Shown piece by piece: positions 1 through 11,480 of a stretch of DNA of 64,000 nucleotides (positions are counted from its first letter, which is position 1; every line of letters begins with the position of its first letter). Under the pieces are notes generated by a model. The model was not told where the DNA came from. It did not search any database and was given only the letters and a program-made list of their open reading frames with translations. Both the position numbers and the translations under genes were made by a program. Origin of the DNA: Misgurnus anguillicaudatus (Eukaryota; Chordata; Actinopteri; Cypriniformes; Cobitidae); NCBI RefSeq assembly GCF_027580225.2, contig NC_073341.2, positions 12,496,001-12,560,000 on the forward strand, written 5' to 3'.

Positions 1-223
1 GGTGGGACAATACATCGATATGCGGATTTATCATTGTCTGTCTTTGTGCGTTAGAAGAATCCATACGCTGGCATCAAATATCGACATAATAAATTAATAA
101 ACAAGAATGTACATATATATTTCCCAGTGTTATTACTTTATGGGTTTCCAAAAAACCCATATAGATCGGGCTCTATTCTGGTGGTAACATCTGTTGTTCA
201 TCTTTTCTATTTTTATCTTTAAG

Positions 224-2010
224 AACCAAAACCAAAAAGCCGGAAGAAAATCCGTGCTTTCTTGGCAAGAGCATTGCGGGCTATCAAAAAAGCCTGCTGT
301 TGCTGTGGAAATGAGGATGAAGTGGAGCCCTTTGATCCTCAGGTGCCCGTTTAGATAAAGCTGACTTGTAGAGGGGTTCTGGAATTAAGCAAACGGGTTT
401 TCAAGAACCACCCTATTGCCGGTCAGGTTCGTCATCCTTGGATTTATCAGCTTTCCAAGAAGCAGCTGATCATATGGTCCATTCGACCATGACCCATGTG
501 CTCCGGGAGATCAGCTGATTTTAAGTCGGGTATTTCTTACCTGCACCCAGCTCGTGAACAACACTGGCAGAATAGTCCCATCGGACTCGAGCCGGCGAGC
601 TTGTTTCCTTGGAGACATGCCAGCTCCAAGAAGAGGATGATCCTAAATGTGGTCCTTTCGACCATGAGCGTCATGCTCAACCGGATCATGCTGATAAGTC
701 AGTCAGGTTTATGTGACCTGCACCCAGCTCGTGAACAACACTGGCAGTATAGTCCCTTCGGACTCGAGCCGGCGAGCTTGTTTCCTTGGAGAAATGCCTT
801 TCCAAGAAGAGGATGATCTTAAATGTGGTCCTTTCGACCATGAGCGCCATGCTCAACCGGATCATTCTGATAGTCAGTCAGGTTCTTCTTACCTGCACCC
901 AGCTCGTGAGAAACACAGGCAGTATAGTCCCTTCGGACTCGAGCCGGCGAGCTTGTGGAACCAGACTATTGCCCGTCTGGTTCATCAACCTTGGACCTAA
1001 CAGCTTTCCAAGAAGCAGCTGATTGGTCAGGTTCATCTAGCCTCATAAGCAATAATGAGAGTGAGTATAATGTTATTATGTTCTGATTTGTATTGTCGGC
1101 TTTGTTGCCCTTGTTAACTGTTTCTCTCCTTGATTGATTCAAATCTCTGTCCAGTTTTGGTAATACATCCATTTACACGCCAAGAAGCAGCTGATAGTCA
1201 ATGTGGTCCATTCGACCAGGATCAGAGTGCTGAAGATCAAGATGATCCTCGGGAAGGTTCATCCAGCATGAAGTCAAGTGATGGTGAAAGTGAGTATAAT
1301 GTTATTGTGTTCTGCTCTTTATTGTCTGCTTTAATTTTCTCCTTTGTCGACTGTACTTTATTGTTTCAAACCTCTGCCAAGTAATCGTAATAAGTGTGTT
1401 TATACGACAGATGTTTATGTAATACCTTCTCCCTGTATTCGGTATGTCATGTTATTCAGATGGACTGAGTTCTCTTGATTCATCAGAATGACTCCTGAGC
1501 TTTTTCCTTTATCTTGTCCTGATTTGCTTATTTAAAGAAATTTTTAGAAGATGTTTTTAAAAGTGGTTTCACTCTTACTTGATCTCACACTTCTTGTTTA
1601 TTCTGCTAGTAGTTGATTAGCATTGGATGTACTGAACAACTTTCCATTATTTGCCCATTTTTTAAATGAATATTTATTCTGTGTGTTATGTTATAAGCAG
1701 CACTGTCATTGGAGTTCATGTGAGACAAAACAATTCTTGTGTTCATTTTGTACTGATTGTTTTTCAGGAAAAATGTCATTGCTTGATGAAGATTGGAGAT
1801 GGAAGAGGTGCCTTAGTGAAGTGGATGAGGGGACTCGCAAATCTGATGGCAAAAAGGAAGAATCGCTCTTCATCAAATTGTTTTGCCAACCCTACATTAT
1901 ATATGACTTACATATGATTATTCTCTCTTGTAGGTCACCATCAAATATATTAAGAAGTCTGGCAAGGATATCTACACTAAAATGTCCGCGAACCCGAGGA
2001 CATTGAGACA
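224..2010 (+). pseudogene. Degenerate Pim-like kinase gene fragment
   Basis: Several exon-like pieces share one theme. A piece from 224 follows a pyrimidine-rich AG and reads a basic then Cys-rich peptide (KSRKKIRAFLARALRAIKK, then ACCCCGNEDEVEPFDPQ) to a stop at 352-354. Later pieces repeat the PFD motif (KCGPFDHERHAQ near 640-690; SQCGPFDQDQSAEDQ near 1198-1242) and end at GTGAGT-type donors near 1052 and 1290. A piece from 1768 reads KIGDGRGALV, like a kinase glycine-rich loop, but the matching continuation (DEGTRKSDGKK) is in another frame, so a frameshift lies near 1820-1830. After an AG at 1932-1933, VTIKYIKKSGKDIYTKM resembles the VAIK lysine strand, with Thr for Ala. Fish genomes carry many Pim-like kinase genes with short acidic N-terminal exons; the assignment is from memory of that family. 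No kinase C-lobe is present. It could also be the broken 5' end of another kinase family. Confidence 0.45.
530..1030 (+). repeat. Local tandem duplication, ~176-bp unit, three copies
   Basis: The string CTGCACCCAGCTCGTG starts at 541, 718 and 893, giving periods of 177 and 175 bp. Each unit contains the GACTCGAGCCGGCGAGC core followed by a piece encoding an acidic PFD-type peptide in one frame. Sequence near 400-480 (TATTGCC...CAGCTTTCCAAGAAGCAGC) recurs near 963-1022. This looks like internal multiplication of an exon plus flank in the kinase-like relic. Confidence 0.75.
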
Positions 2011-2440
2011 AACAGACCCAGTTCCGGCCGCCGTGGAGGTCAACACACCACTGATCTACTGGACGTCTCTTAATGTCATGCCCAGCCGATGCCTGACCAA
2101 TGACCACCGGCGGGGGAACCTGTTTAATCTCCTCATCCGTTTACATATATCTCCCAAGGGTTTTTTCCCTCCTAGGACTTTTTTTCCCTCCTGGCTAAAA
2201 AATTCGGAGGTTTTTCTCCTAGGGGGTTTTTTCAACCCGGGGAGTCAGCCGACATTGGCTCGCTTGTAAAGTTTATTCATAGCCATGTATTTTGCTACTT
2301 ATACTGTCTGTCGAATTGTTTGTTGAGTGTTTTTCCCTGTTTCTAGTAATGTAAAGCTGCTTTGAAACAATTACAAATTGTGAAAAGCACTATATAAATA
2401 CAATTTTAATTCAATTCAATTTTATTTTGAGTTTGAAAGA
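2005..2440 (+). mobile_element. 3' end of a non-LTR retrotransposon (L2-like) or related SINE
   Basis: The stretch ends with GTAAAGCTGCTTTGAAACAA, then a GTGAAAAGCACTATATAAA block and a short AATTC pentamer tail at about 2408-2432. This is the usual 3' tail of L2-type LINEs and their SINE partners in cyprinid fish. It directly follows the kinase-like relic and may have helped break it. Confidence 0.55.
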
Positions 2441-3291
2441 TTTAATATGTTTTTAATATTTTACCTTTATTTATTGATTTGATTTGATTTATTGTGTTTT
2501 TTCTTCTTTCGTCAGTGCAGCATATTGTTAAAGATAATATTAATATACATTATAAATACTACACCACAAAAGTATTTTTATACACTTTTTTTGTTCTTGT
2601 TTTTAGTTATTTTCTACTTTAAAAACATTACAATAAATGTGATGCCTTTTATTTTCAATATAATGCATATTTTTATGAAATATAATTAACAAACATAAAT
2701 ATGAAAAGCAGTTGTTTTGTTGTCTTTATTATCAACTTAATCCAATAAACACGACATTTGTGACAAACAGTAAGAAAGGAAAAACTTTACTGTTTCACAG
2801 TAAAATCCATAAAGCCACACAGGTCTAAGAGTTTATGACGAATGGTATTTACGTCACTGTTCAAAGTTGCACATTCATTTTCGTATTCTGTATAGGGAAC
2901 AGTGAACGGTTTCTGACACAGTCATTGATTTCATTGTAGGCTGTAAGATGCAGTAGTATTTGTCTTTCTGTAGAGTCGATATATCTTAAGCTTCTGTAGG
3001 CGCTGATGCACGATTGTACAAACACTTAACACATGGGTGCCACTTAAAGGATTTCTCCACTTTCTTAAAAAAATCAAGATAATACTCACCCCCATGTCGA
3101 GCTGGCGCGTTACACGGCTGGTGCAAGAGGAGAAGTTGTGCTTTAAAAGTAAATATTTTTCTTGCGAAAATGACATATAGATAAGACCCTTATGCCTCGT
3201 TTGGGATCTTTTAGAGCCCTTTGAATCTGTGTTGAAACAGCAATTTTAAACTGCATTTAAACAGTAAACTGTTGGGGTCCAATAAAGTCCA
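2441..3291. other. AT-rich stretch without a recognised gene
   Basis: No exon with coding character was found on either strand. The region is T- and A-rich, and the short open frames lack splice context or family similarity. Confidence 0.6.
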
Positions 3292-3577
3292 TTAAAGCAA
3301 CAGTATGTAGGATTGTGGCCAAAACTGGTATTGCAATTACAAAACTTGTGGCTAAAACAGGTACTGCAATCACACAACTGGTGGCCAATACACAACATGA
3401 CAACATAAACATCAGTTGAGGGCTGCAACTTCACTTTTTAAATGACAATATCCTAGCCGGACCACTGTTGTGAGTGATATAAGTATTTGAAATGAAAATG
3501 ATTTCTTAATGTCTAGTGACATATCAGGGCCATTTTATGATTCATTGATATACATTTCTTACATACTGTTCCTTTAA
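3292..3577. mobile_element. MITE family 1, copy 1 (TTAA-flanked)
   Basis: The ends are near-perfect inverted repeats (AAAGCAACAGTATGTA at left, TACATACTGTTCCTTT at right) inside TTAA at 3292-3295 and 3574-3577. The body closely matches 18500-18786, so this is a dispersed repeat. No transposase is encoded, so it is non-autonomous. Confidence 0.85.
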
Positions 3578-4342
3578 ATAATAAAAAAATAAAAATTTAA
3601 TTTTTTCTCGACTGAACAAAGTAAACCCATCAATATTTTTAATGACATGGGGTGAGTAAATTATTGTTGTTGTTTTTTTGTGAACAAATATTTAAGCAAC
3701 CTGTTTAATCTCTTGGTCATAAACCACAACAGAGCTCCTAACCCCTACTGATCTGGGGTCTGCATTGACCTCTTCTGTCTTCTTTACCATTCATCTCCAG
3801 ATAGTGGTGATCACATCAACTCACAAACTCATCAAACAGCTTCATAGTAAATCCTGCTATCTGTTGTCAATGTCTGTGCAATAATATGATGTTATCTAAA
3901 AGTCATGCGCAGTCATATGCATTCGTTCTTCATTTACTCACAAGCGCGCAAGGCACATTAAGACGCATTTTGATGAACTATGCGATGAAACATCAGCAAA
4001 ATTTAACCCTGTGTTAAATTGTCTGAGAAAGGTCATTTAAAATACATATATACACGTTTCAGTCTATATATTAGGCCATAAATATACGTGCAATTTTCTT
4101 CTATATGAATCTTCAAAAGTAATCCCTATAAGTCTAAGACAGGCAGAGACTGAATTTTTCTTCATTTAGGCTGTCGCAAAACACTTTGCTGGTGATCAAA
4201 AAAATTAATGTCAAGGACTGCTAGAAATGCAGCATATACGTCCAATATAATCCAACTGCACATTGTTAACACAAAGTATTTCCACCTAAGCTGTGAGCAC
4301 TTGGTAAAGTTACAAAATGTTCTGGCATTAGCCAAAATCCGA
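3578..4342. other. Intergenic stretch without a recognised gene
   Basis: I see no supported exon, RNA gene or clear repeat boundary here. Confidence 0.5.
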
Positions 4343-4868
4343 TTTAGGCTACATTTACATGACAATGATGTGGTAAAAAAAAACGTTTTTTTTTTATAAA
4401 ATGACTTAAGTGTAAATAAATAAATACAGAAATAAATAAGAAAATTAAATGCAGAAATAGATAAATATAGATATATACACATAAATAAATAAATATGTTT
4501 TTTGTCAAAAGCATAAACTTTTAATTGTATTATTTTTTATACCATTTGTGTTATACCATTTTTATTTCTACATGTATTTATACATTTATTTATTTACACT
4601 TAATTATTTATTTATGTACTTAATTATTTATGCATTGTGTTTATTCATTTATTTATTTCTATATTTATTTATACATTTATGCATTTATTCATTTCTTTAC
4701 ACTCCAGTCATTTTTTGCCTCCACAGCCATTTTCAGAAACTTGCACTTTGAAACCCGTTTTTAAAAGTTTGCATTTTCAGGACACCCAAAACGTGTAAAC
4801 GAACAGCCAAACCACATAAAAACCTTAGCAGTTTGGAATGAAAATTTTGTCATGTAAAAGGCCCCTTA
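4343..4868. mobile_element. Small TIR element with ATTTATTT-rich interior
   Basis: The left end (GGCTACATTTACATGACAA near 4347) is roughly the inverse of the right end (TTTTGTCATGTAAAAGGCCC near 4846). The interior is mostly ATTT/TTTA simple sequence (about 4410-4690), and the open frames there are low-complexity translations. It looks like a non-autonomous DNA transposon. Confidence 0.5.
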
Positions 4869-5083
4869 ATAGGCTTTATGCCCAGCTGCACTACTTCCTG
4901 AACTTCAGCCAGCTCCTTGTTTCCTGTCTGCCATTATTGGACAAACTGATTAATCCAGGTGTGCCTGACCTCAGTAGTCACAACAACAATAATCGGGCGC
5001 ACCTGGATTGGTCAGTTTGTCCAATAATGGCAGACAGGAAACAAATAGCTGTCTGAAGTAGTGCAGCTGGGCATAACGCCTAT
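4869..5083. mobile_element. Palindromic MITE-like element
   Basis: The arms at about 4869-4962 and 4993-5083 are inverted copies. Examples are GCCCAGCTGCACTACTTC against GAAGTAGTGCAGCTGGGC, and TTGTTTCCTGTCTGCCATTA against its inverse near 5027-5046. The spacer is about 30 bp. Transcribed, it would form a long hairpin. Confidence 0.8.
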
Positions 5084-5178
5084 TCACTTTTTGAAAGAAG
5101 AACTAAATCAGGAATCAAAATTAAAAATACAATAAACATGCTCACATAATTAAATATACTGAAAATGAAACAGATATT

Positions 5179-5613
5179 AACTTTTTCCCCGCCAGCATTT
5201 TTTAAATAAAAGTTGGCAGCCATCAAGCAGCAGCAGCAGCATTTTTTTATGATTTTCACAAAAATTTAAAACTTCCAGAAAAAGCTCTTCTTTGAATATA
5301 TAAACATAAAATATATTAAATGAAAGAACAGAACCTCACCCTTTCTTATTTTGTTCTCTTTTTATCACCTCTCAAATAGGGGTAGGTTCTTAAAAAAAAA
5401 AAATTTTGAGCAAAAAGCTTGTTTTTGTGCAAGACTTTTGATAGAAATCCGATTCGATGGTCAAAACATACACTGAGTTTGAACAGTTTGACCTGAGGGG
5501 TTAAGAGCGCCATCTGGTGGATAATAGCGGAAATAGGGATTGCCTGAAAATTGGCAGGAAAACATTTTCTCTTAATTGACGAGTTAACTTGTCAATGGCA
5601 GTGAAATAGTTAA
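5179..5613. repeat. Dispersed repeat, inverted relative to 47448-48615
   Basis: It begins with AACTTTTTCCCCGCCAGCAT and ends near 5575-5612 with TTGACGAGTTAACTTGTCAA. The block at 48360-48615 is its reverse complement (AGGTGATAAGA..., GATTTTCA..., then GGCAGGGAAAGAGTTAA), and 47448-47490 matches the other end. A CAG-triplet run sits near 5229-5241. It is a family of non-coding elements. Confidence 0.7.
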
Positions 5614-6579
5614 AGCTGCAGTCCGGCGTTTTTCCTCTTTGTCGCCATCTCTGTTTGAAATCTGCAATTGCAGCTATTCGCGGAATAATCAACTTTACGT
5701 CGTGGGTTGTACATCGGCACGAAACAGCGCGGATGAACACAATGTATTGAGGAGAATCTGTCAATCACCGCGTCGCTGTGGATACTGTCATCCTGCTTAC
5801 TTCATTATCAGATTTTTTAAATCCGATTTAAAGACTAAATACTGTGTATTTGGATAATAAACTTTATATACACACATGAGTAAGATCTTCAGTTATGTCT
5901 GGACAATGAGGAAAAGTAAAGAAGCGTTCATCTTAGTTAAATACTTTATTTTTCGCAGTGGAAAACTTTACAGATCAACGAAATATCGACTGGAGGAAGA
6001 TAATATTCCTGAAGTAAATCATTCATTTACATTTAACATTACGCGTGCTGTGTATTTCTCTACATGTGGTGTATTACATTCACTATTATGTTATCTTGAT
6101 AGTAAGGATGCACTACAGGATATTTTAAGTGTGTGCTCTAATATGATTCCATACATTGCGCTGTTGTTTGCACGTGACGCGATGCCAGTCAGTTTATACG
6201 CGTTTACAGAAACACACGCATTAAGACATTACTACAAACAGCAGCTAACCAATCAGTCGATGGGCATCTGAAAACAGCTTTTTATATAACTAAGCACTGC
6301 AGATGTTCACCAAGTGCTTCGAGAAAGGCTAAAATATCCACCTCCATCATCCTCACACGCAATATAACCTACTAGAAGGGTCTCCTTTTTGTGTGCTGAT
6401 GACGCAAAGACGTGCTCGAATTTCCCGCGAAAATTCACCAGTACCACTGGAATTAAAATCATTATTTCAAGCAGCTTACCGTTTTGAATCGAGTTAAGGC
6501 AAGCAGATAGTTTTGAACACTGGCTGGTTATAATGTTTTTTTGTTGTTGCTATTTTTAAGTGCCGGACTGCAGCTTTAA
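5610..6579. mobile_element. TIR element, TTAA-flanked (family 7), ~970 bp
   Basis: The left end TTAAAGCTGCAGTCCGGC (5610) matches the inverse of the right end GCCGGACTGCAGCTTTAA (to 6579). TTAA is present at both borders. A 131-codon open frame at 5876-6271 lies inside, but it has no recognisable domain and no transposase motif. I take it as a chance frame in a non-autonomous element. Confidence 0.8.
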
Positions 6580-6678
6580 AAATAACTTTCAGCAAGCATT
6601 ACATACAGAGTTATGTAGACCAAAAACAAACAAGAGACTTCATATGGGCCTACTATTAGACAGAAGAGAACAGTTTAC

Positions 6679-7193
6679 CTTGGTGAGATGATCCCTCTCT
6701 CTGAATGGTAAAGCATGTAGCTGTAAGGTTTTAAGACTGTTTGACTCCGACAGACACTTCTGCACAACTGAAGGGTCATAGTCTTTGAATGGACTGCAGG
6801 GGTCTTCTTCTTAATATGGGTTCTGTAAGAACCTGAGAGGCAGAAAAACAAATACATTTCACTTTTAATCCAACAAACTCATTCAGACCAGCAATACAAA
6901 TAACTAAATATTTCACTTCTACTATGAGTCTGTCAACAAACTTTGAGCTCCAAGGCTGGTGAGATGGCAACTCTTGATGGAAATATGCTGGAGGTGTTTA
7001 TTGATGGCGAGGGCTGACAATATGGGTGTCCAGTCTGCCAAACTGATGTGATCGGCATTAAACTCTAACATCCCACCGGACAGGCCGGTCTTCACTGCAC
7101 GGACGGGGGCTGAGACGCATAGATGTGATCTTAGTACCCCTCGAAGTCCTGAGCCCCTCTCCGACGAATATGTGCTGCTGATTCTAACATCAT
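6679..7193 (-). pseudogene. CEP78-like N-terminal fragment (two exons, frameshifted)
   Basis: On the minus strand a start at 7193 (or 7190) reads MMLESAAHIRRRGAQDFEGY and then meets TAA at 7133-7131. After a shift of frame near 7125-7135 the reading continues with SHLCVSAPVRAVKTGL, MLEFNADHISLADWTPIL and INKHLQHISIKS, up to a donor (CAAA|GTTTGT) after 6942. A second exon at 6809-6679 fits in phase behind the AG of ATTAAG and reads DPSVVQKCLSESNSLKTL, then QLHALPFRERDHLTK, ending at a GTAAAC donor. CEP78, a centriole/cilium LRR protein, begins in the same way: a Met-Ile-Asp-Ser start with RR/ADF, then LDFNADRL..DWAPLLS..INKDL..VSIKS, then SVLKNLELNGLILRERDL. Only the first ~125 residues are represented. 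It could be a degraded partial duplicate or a gene with one sequencing error. The match was made by eye. Confidence 0.6.
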
Positions 7194-7203
7194 GCAACCT
7201 AAA

Positions 7204-8791
7204 CTGAGAGAAATCATAAAACAAGAGATGGTTACAAATCTGGATGCCACATAATGATGTAATTACTATGAGTAAGACCATATTACTCATATCACTAAAT
7301 AATTTTTTTTTTCTTAGTTTCTCTGATACTATACACTTCAAAATCAACACTGAGACTGTTTATGATTTTTATTAAAAATTAAACCATTTGCTAAATTAAT
7401 ATGTTATGAATAAAAATATTTTTTTAAAGAATTTAACAGAAAATACTCACTTATCCGTCAGATCTTTTTAACTGTGACTATGCGTTACAGCCAAGCAAAA
7501 TAAATCTCCATTGCTGACATCAATACCTGTAGTAACGTTACAGACAAAGCATAGGCTACAAATGGTTTTATGAATGGTTTAAAATTGATTTAGGTCTTTT
7601 CTGTTATATGTTTACTAAAGTAACCATTTGCCAAACTTATTTTATAATAAAGTGGATTTTTAGCTATTTCTATGTTGAATTGGTGAAAAAGTCTACGGAA
7701 AAAATGGTTTATATACAAATCCAATCAACATACTACACCAAACCAAATGAGCACTTTTTATTAAACTGAAGCAACAGATAATGTCAAGAACATTATATCT
7801 TTTATATAAAGATATTATTGTTTACAGATGTCAAATATCAAATACATTTTTCTCTTTTAAAAACGGCCACAACAAACATCATGCATGAATACTTATCAAT
7901 CTTAATTAAGAGGTTAAATCTGCAGTTTTCTGATGGTATCTGCGTGCGTGGAATCTGGGCAGGCATGCTTTTATCCAGACCTTGACGCTTTGTATGATGC
8001 TGCGCTGTCTGGTCGACATGTGACATCAGAGTACCGCGAGAGCAATGGTAAAGGCGGACCATTTTGTAACATTTCGACGTACTCCCGCGGTACTCTGACG
8101 TTATACGCCGGAACGGTCTGCGCAGCGCCCTTTGATTCTGTACGGCAAAGTACCAGCAACATAAGAAGTGGTGAGGTGGTTCTTAGTAGAAAGTGAAGGT
8201 ACGCTTGAAACCCTTAAATATAACTGGTTTAGTTACTTATATCGTGTTTTGCACTTTCACCACCGCTAACAATTTGAAACATCGCGCAGACGTGTGCTCG
8301 CTCTGTACTAGTTTGCAGCTCGCGCTCCGGCTAACAACTCCACCTTCTTTGATTTGATTGGCTATCGCATCATTTTGATTTTGACAAGCACTAGACTGCT
8401 GATTGAGGCAGACAGATAGAGGCGTTGCACAGTATGTAAAGTTATATATTAGGCAATTATTTCATGATTGTTATTACATCTTGAAATAATTAATAATGGA
8501 CACGAGCCTGCGAGAGAAAATGGATTTGGTCGTAAGAGCGTGAGAAATGGGATCAATTGCAAGAAGCTTTGTAAACATGTGGTACATGCATTCTCATAGA
8601 AACTTGATGGCGTTTTCCTACTTTGGGCTAAGCTTTTCGTTGAATGCCTGTTATATAGTCAAACTGCGCCATCTTGTGATTAGAGAGACTATAAACTTTC
8701 ATGCTTAACTATAACTGTCACTGTCCCACAGGTGGGACGTTTGGCATTACATATTTAAAACAATAATTACATAGTCTAAACCTACACCAAT
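7204..8791. other. Intergenic stretch, possible 5' exon of the CEP78-like relic, no gene
   Basis: On the minus strand GACGGATAA|GTGAGT near 7450 is a good donor and could end a non-coding first exon of the CEP78-like relic. A short imperfect inverted repeat (AGAGTACCGCGAGAG against CTCCCGCGGTACTCT) lies at about 8029-8097 in a CpG-containing stretch. No coding exon is supported. Confidence 0.4.
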
Positions 8792-9440
8792 CTTGACAAA
8801 CTATATACCGTTGGAAAGCTCTAAGAATGTAGTTTTAATATATCAACACCATTTTGAAAAAAAAGTATGTAGTAAGAGTCATTTTCTAAAATGTCGCAGA
8901 CAAACAGTTGGGCCCAAAATGTTATTACATATTTATTTGTAAATATCCCATTAACCTGAAATAACCTCGACAAACTATATATTGTTGGAAAGCTCAGGGA
9001 ATGTAGTTTTCATATTTCAAGGCCATTTGATGATAGAATTTGTATAGGGATAGTTATTTTGTTAAATGTCACTCACCCCATAGGAATACATATAAATGAT
9101 TATAAATTTATAACACTAATACCCTAACTTGAAATAATCTTGACAAACTATATATTGTTGGAAAGCTCTAGGAATGTAGTTTTCATATTTCAAGGCCATT
9201 TGATGATGGAAATTTAGTAGGGACAGTCATTTTGTTATTTGTCACTGACCCAGTAGGAGTCCATATGAATTCGTATATATTCATAATTCTAATATTCTTC
9301 AAAATGAATATATGAATCTTCAAAAATCTTGACAAACTATATATCGTTGGAAAGCTCTAAGAATGTAGTTTTCATATTTCAAAACCTTTTTGCATTAAAC
9401 ACAATGCAGAGACAGTAATTTATCAACTTTTGACAAGATA
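8792..9440 (+). repeat. Tandem repeat, four diverged ~175-bp units
   Basis: The block CTTGACAAACTATATA..TTGGAAAGCTC..GAATGTAGTTTT starts at 8792, 8967, 9139 and 9328 (periods 175, 172 and 189 bp). It is usually followed by CATATTTCAAGGCCATTTGA. The units are diverged and no protein is shared. It resembles an old minisatellite or a transposon interior. Confidence 0.85.
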
Positions 9441-9861
9441 TTGCAACTAACCGTTGACACCTAGTGGCCTTGGTTGGTAAAACCACTAAAAGTGTGACAG
9501 AAACTTCATTTTTTGTTATTTTCACCTAAAATTTGGTTCAGAACTAGTTGAGACTTGTGTCTTTATTGGTGTGGTGTTTTGAGAGTAAAACATTTAAATT
9601 TTTATATACATTTGATTAGAGAGTATATACTTTATTGCATTATTTTTATTATTGAAAATTAATTTAAACGGGTATAACCTTTTTGTCATTTAATATTTAC
9701 AACTTCAAACACCTCAGTGTAAAACTATAAATTGTCTTCTTAAAAAAGAGACCAAGATTTTGCTTCTAAACCAAAGAATGCCAGAGTTATAGTCATTTTA
9801 ACGTGCAGATCACCTTTTCACCCCCCCCCCACTCAAAAGGGGCAGTGACAGGCACATTCCA

Positions 9862-9960
9862 TCAAAAAATGAAAATTCTGTCATTATTTACTCACCCTCA
9901 TCTTGTTACAAACCTGTATAAATCTCTTTGTTCTGCTGAATATAAAGGAAGATATTTGTA
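9862..9960. repeat. Short dispersed repeat (TTTACTCACCCTCA type)
   Basis: AAATTCTGTCATTATTTACTC, then ACCCTCATCTTGTTACAAAC, then a CTTTGTTCTGCTGAATA block. Diverged copies occur near 28878-28990, 41165-41270 and 52885-52985. It is a common fish non-coding repeat. Confidence 0.7.
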
Positions 9961-10269
9961 ATTGTAATAAAGGAAACAGAAGCACCATCGACTTTCATAG
10001 AAAGGAAAAAATGCTACTATGGAAGAAAATGGTGCACAAAATGGGTCGTTTACAAACATTGTGGCTTTGTTACAATTCTAGTAAGGATTAAGTGACATGA
10101 GAGATCAACACTATCAGATCTATGAGAAACAACATAGTTTCAAAATAATGAGGGTAAATAGAGATGGCAATAAACTGAATGATGAAGCTAATGTTTATGC
10201 TGAAATGTCTCATACTATAGACAGCACATTGTATGCCCTAACTTAACTATAAAAACTTTTTCCTAATGA

Positions 10270-10533
10270 AGAACAAACACGTCATCGTCAGAGACAACTT
10301 GGTAAACAAAGTTTGTCCGTTAAGGGCTTCTGTAGAACCATGGCGGCACAAAATGGCAACTTTCATGTAAGGGGACCCTCGGTGTATGTAGATAAAAACT
10401 GTTCATTTAAAGATAATATAAACATGATGGTTCATAATGAAAGGTCTTTATACACCACTAATAATATAGTTATGTGGATTATATTGCATTTCTGTCAAGG
10501 GATTCTTCTAAAAGTTACACACTGCACCTTTAA
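10270..10533. mobile_element. MITE family 4, left-truncated copy
   Basis: From ACGTCATCGTCAGAGACAAC to the right end AAAGTTACACACTGCACCTT plus TTAA (10530-10533), it matches 37380-37626. The left TIR is missing. The 98-codon open frame here is repeat-derived. Confidence 0.8.
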
Positions 10534-11480
10534 CTCTCCTTTAGTCACCACAATGGGGATGTCACTGCAACAACCAGCAGCAAATACCTGTAACATTACT
10601 CCCCATTAAGATGACGTTTCAATTGATGATTACAGAAATGTAAACATTTGCTAGTCCTATACAGCTTGTTATCGGAAAATACTAAACTGAAAATGTGTGT
10701 AGTCACTGAGAATTGTAAAAGCAACATGGCATGCATTAACATAACCAAAAAGTCTAAACGAAAACCTCAAAACAAGTCAAGTCGTTTGTAGCAATAGCCA
10801 ACAATACATTGTATAGGTCAAAATTATTTTTGTAAGATATTTTGTACATTTTCTTAAAATAATTATTTATCATTAGAAATATGTGTTGCTTTATTTGGAA
10901 GCAGATTTCAGATTTTCAAATAATTGTATTTCAACCAAATATTGTCCTATCCTAACAAACCATACATTAATGGAAAGCTTATTTATATTTTATACTTTCA
11001 AATAAAATATAAATCTCAGTTTAAAAATCTGACCCTTATGACTAGTTTTGTGGTCCAGGGTCATATTTAGCTAGCTCTTAAATATGTTCTTAAAATCTCC
11101 ATTTTGTCTTTTCTACTCTTTTCTATTCGCTATTCTTTTTTTATTTAACTCTCAAATTTGCTATTGCTGTACAGTAGTTTAAATAAATAATTTAACACAA
11201 TCTAAAAATAATTCATATTTTAATCTAAAAAGAATATGTTTTTTTTACTTTGATTATCTAAATGTTTTTTGTGTGATTTTCTTAATTTTCTACGTCTAAC
11301 AATATTTTTCAATTTATTCGATTGCGCATTAAAAACATAAAAAACTCTAGCAATAAAATATAGGTCTACCGCTTAGTAATATTTTAGTGAGATAACTTAT
11401 TTCTTTTATGATTGAAGTTAATATGAGTTGTTGGCTTTCCTGTCACAGCAAATACGTATTTTATTGTTTCTTCAGTGGTG
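10534..11480. other. AT-rich upstream region of ube2d4, no gene
   Basis: It holds a short dispersed repeat near 11025-11066 (CTGACCCTTATGACTAGTTT, then GTGGTCCAGGGTCA), frequent in cyprinid DNA. Otherwise no exon or RNA gene is visible. Confidence 0.5.

Noticed and set aside
5876..6271. A 131-codon frame as a possible gene
   Set aside because: It lies wholly inside the TTAA-flanked TIR element 5610-6579, and I saw no transposase or other family motif.
10313..10609. A 98-codon frame upstream of ube2d4
   Set aside because: It coincides with the truncated family 4 MITE that recurs at 37253-37626.
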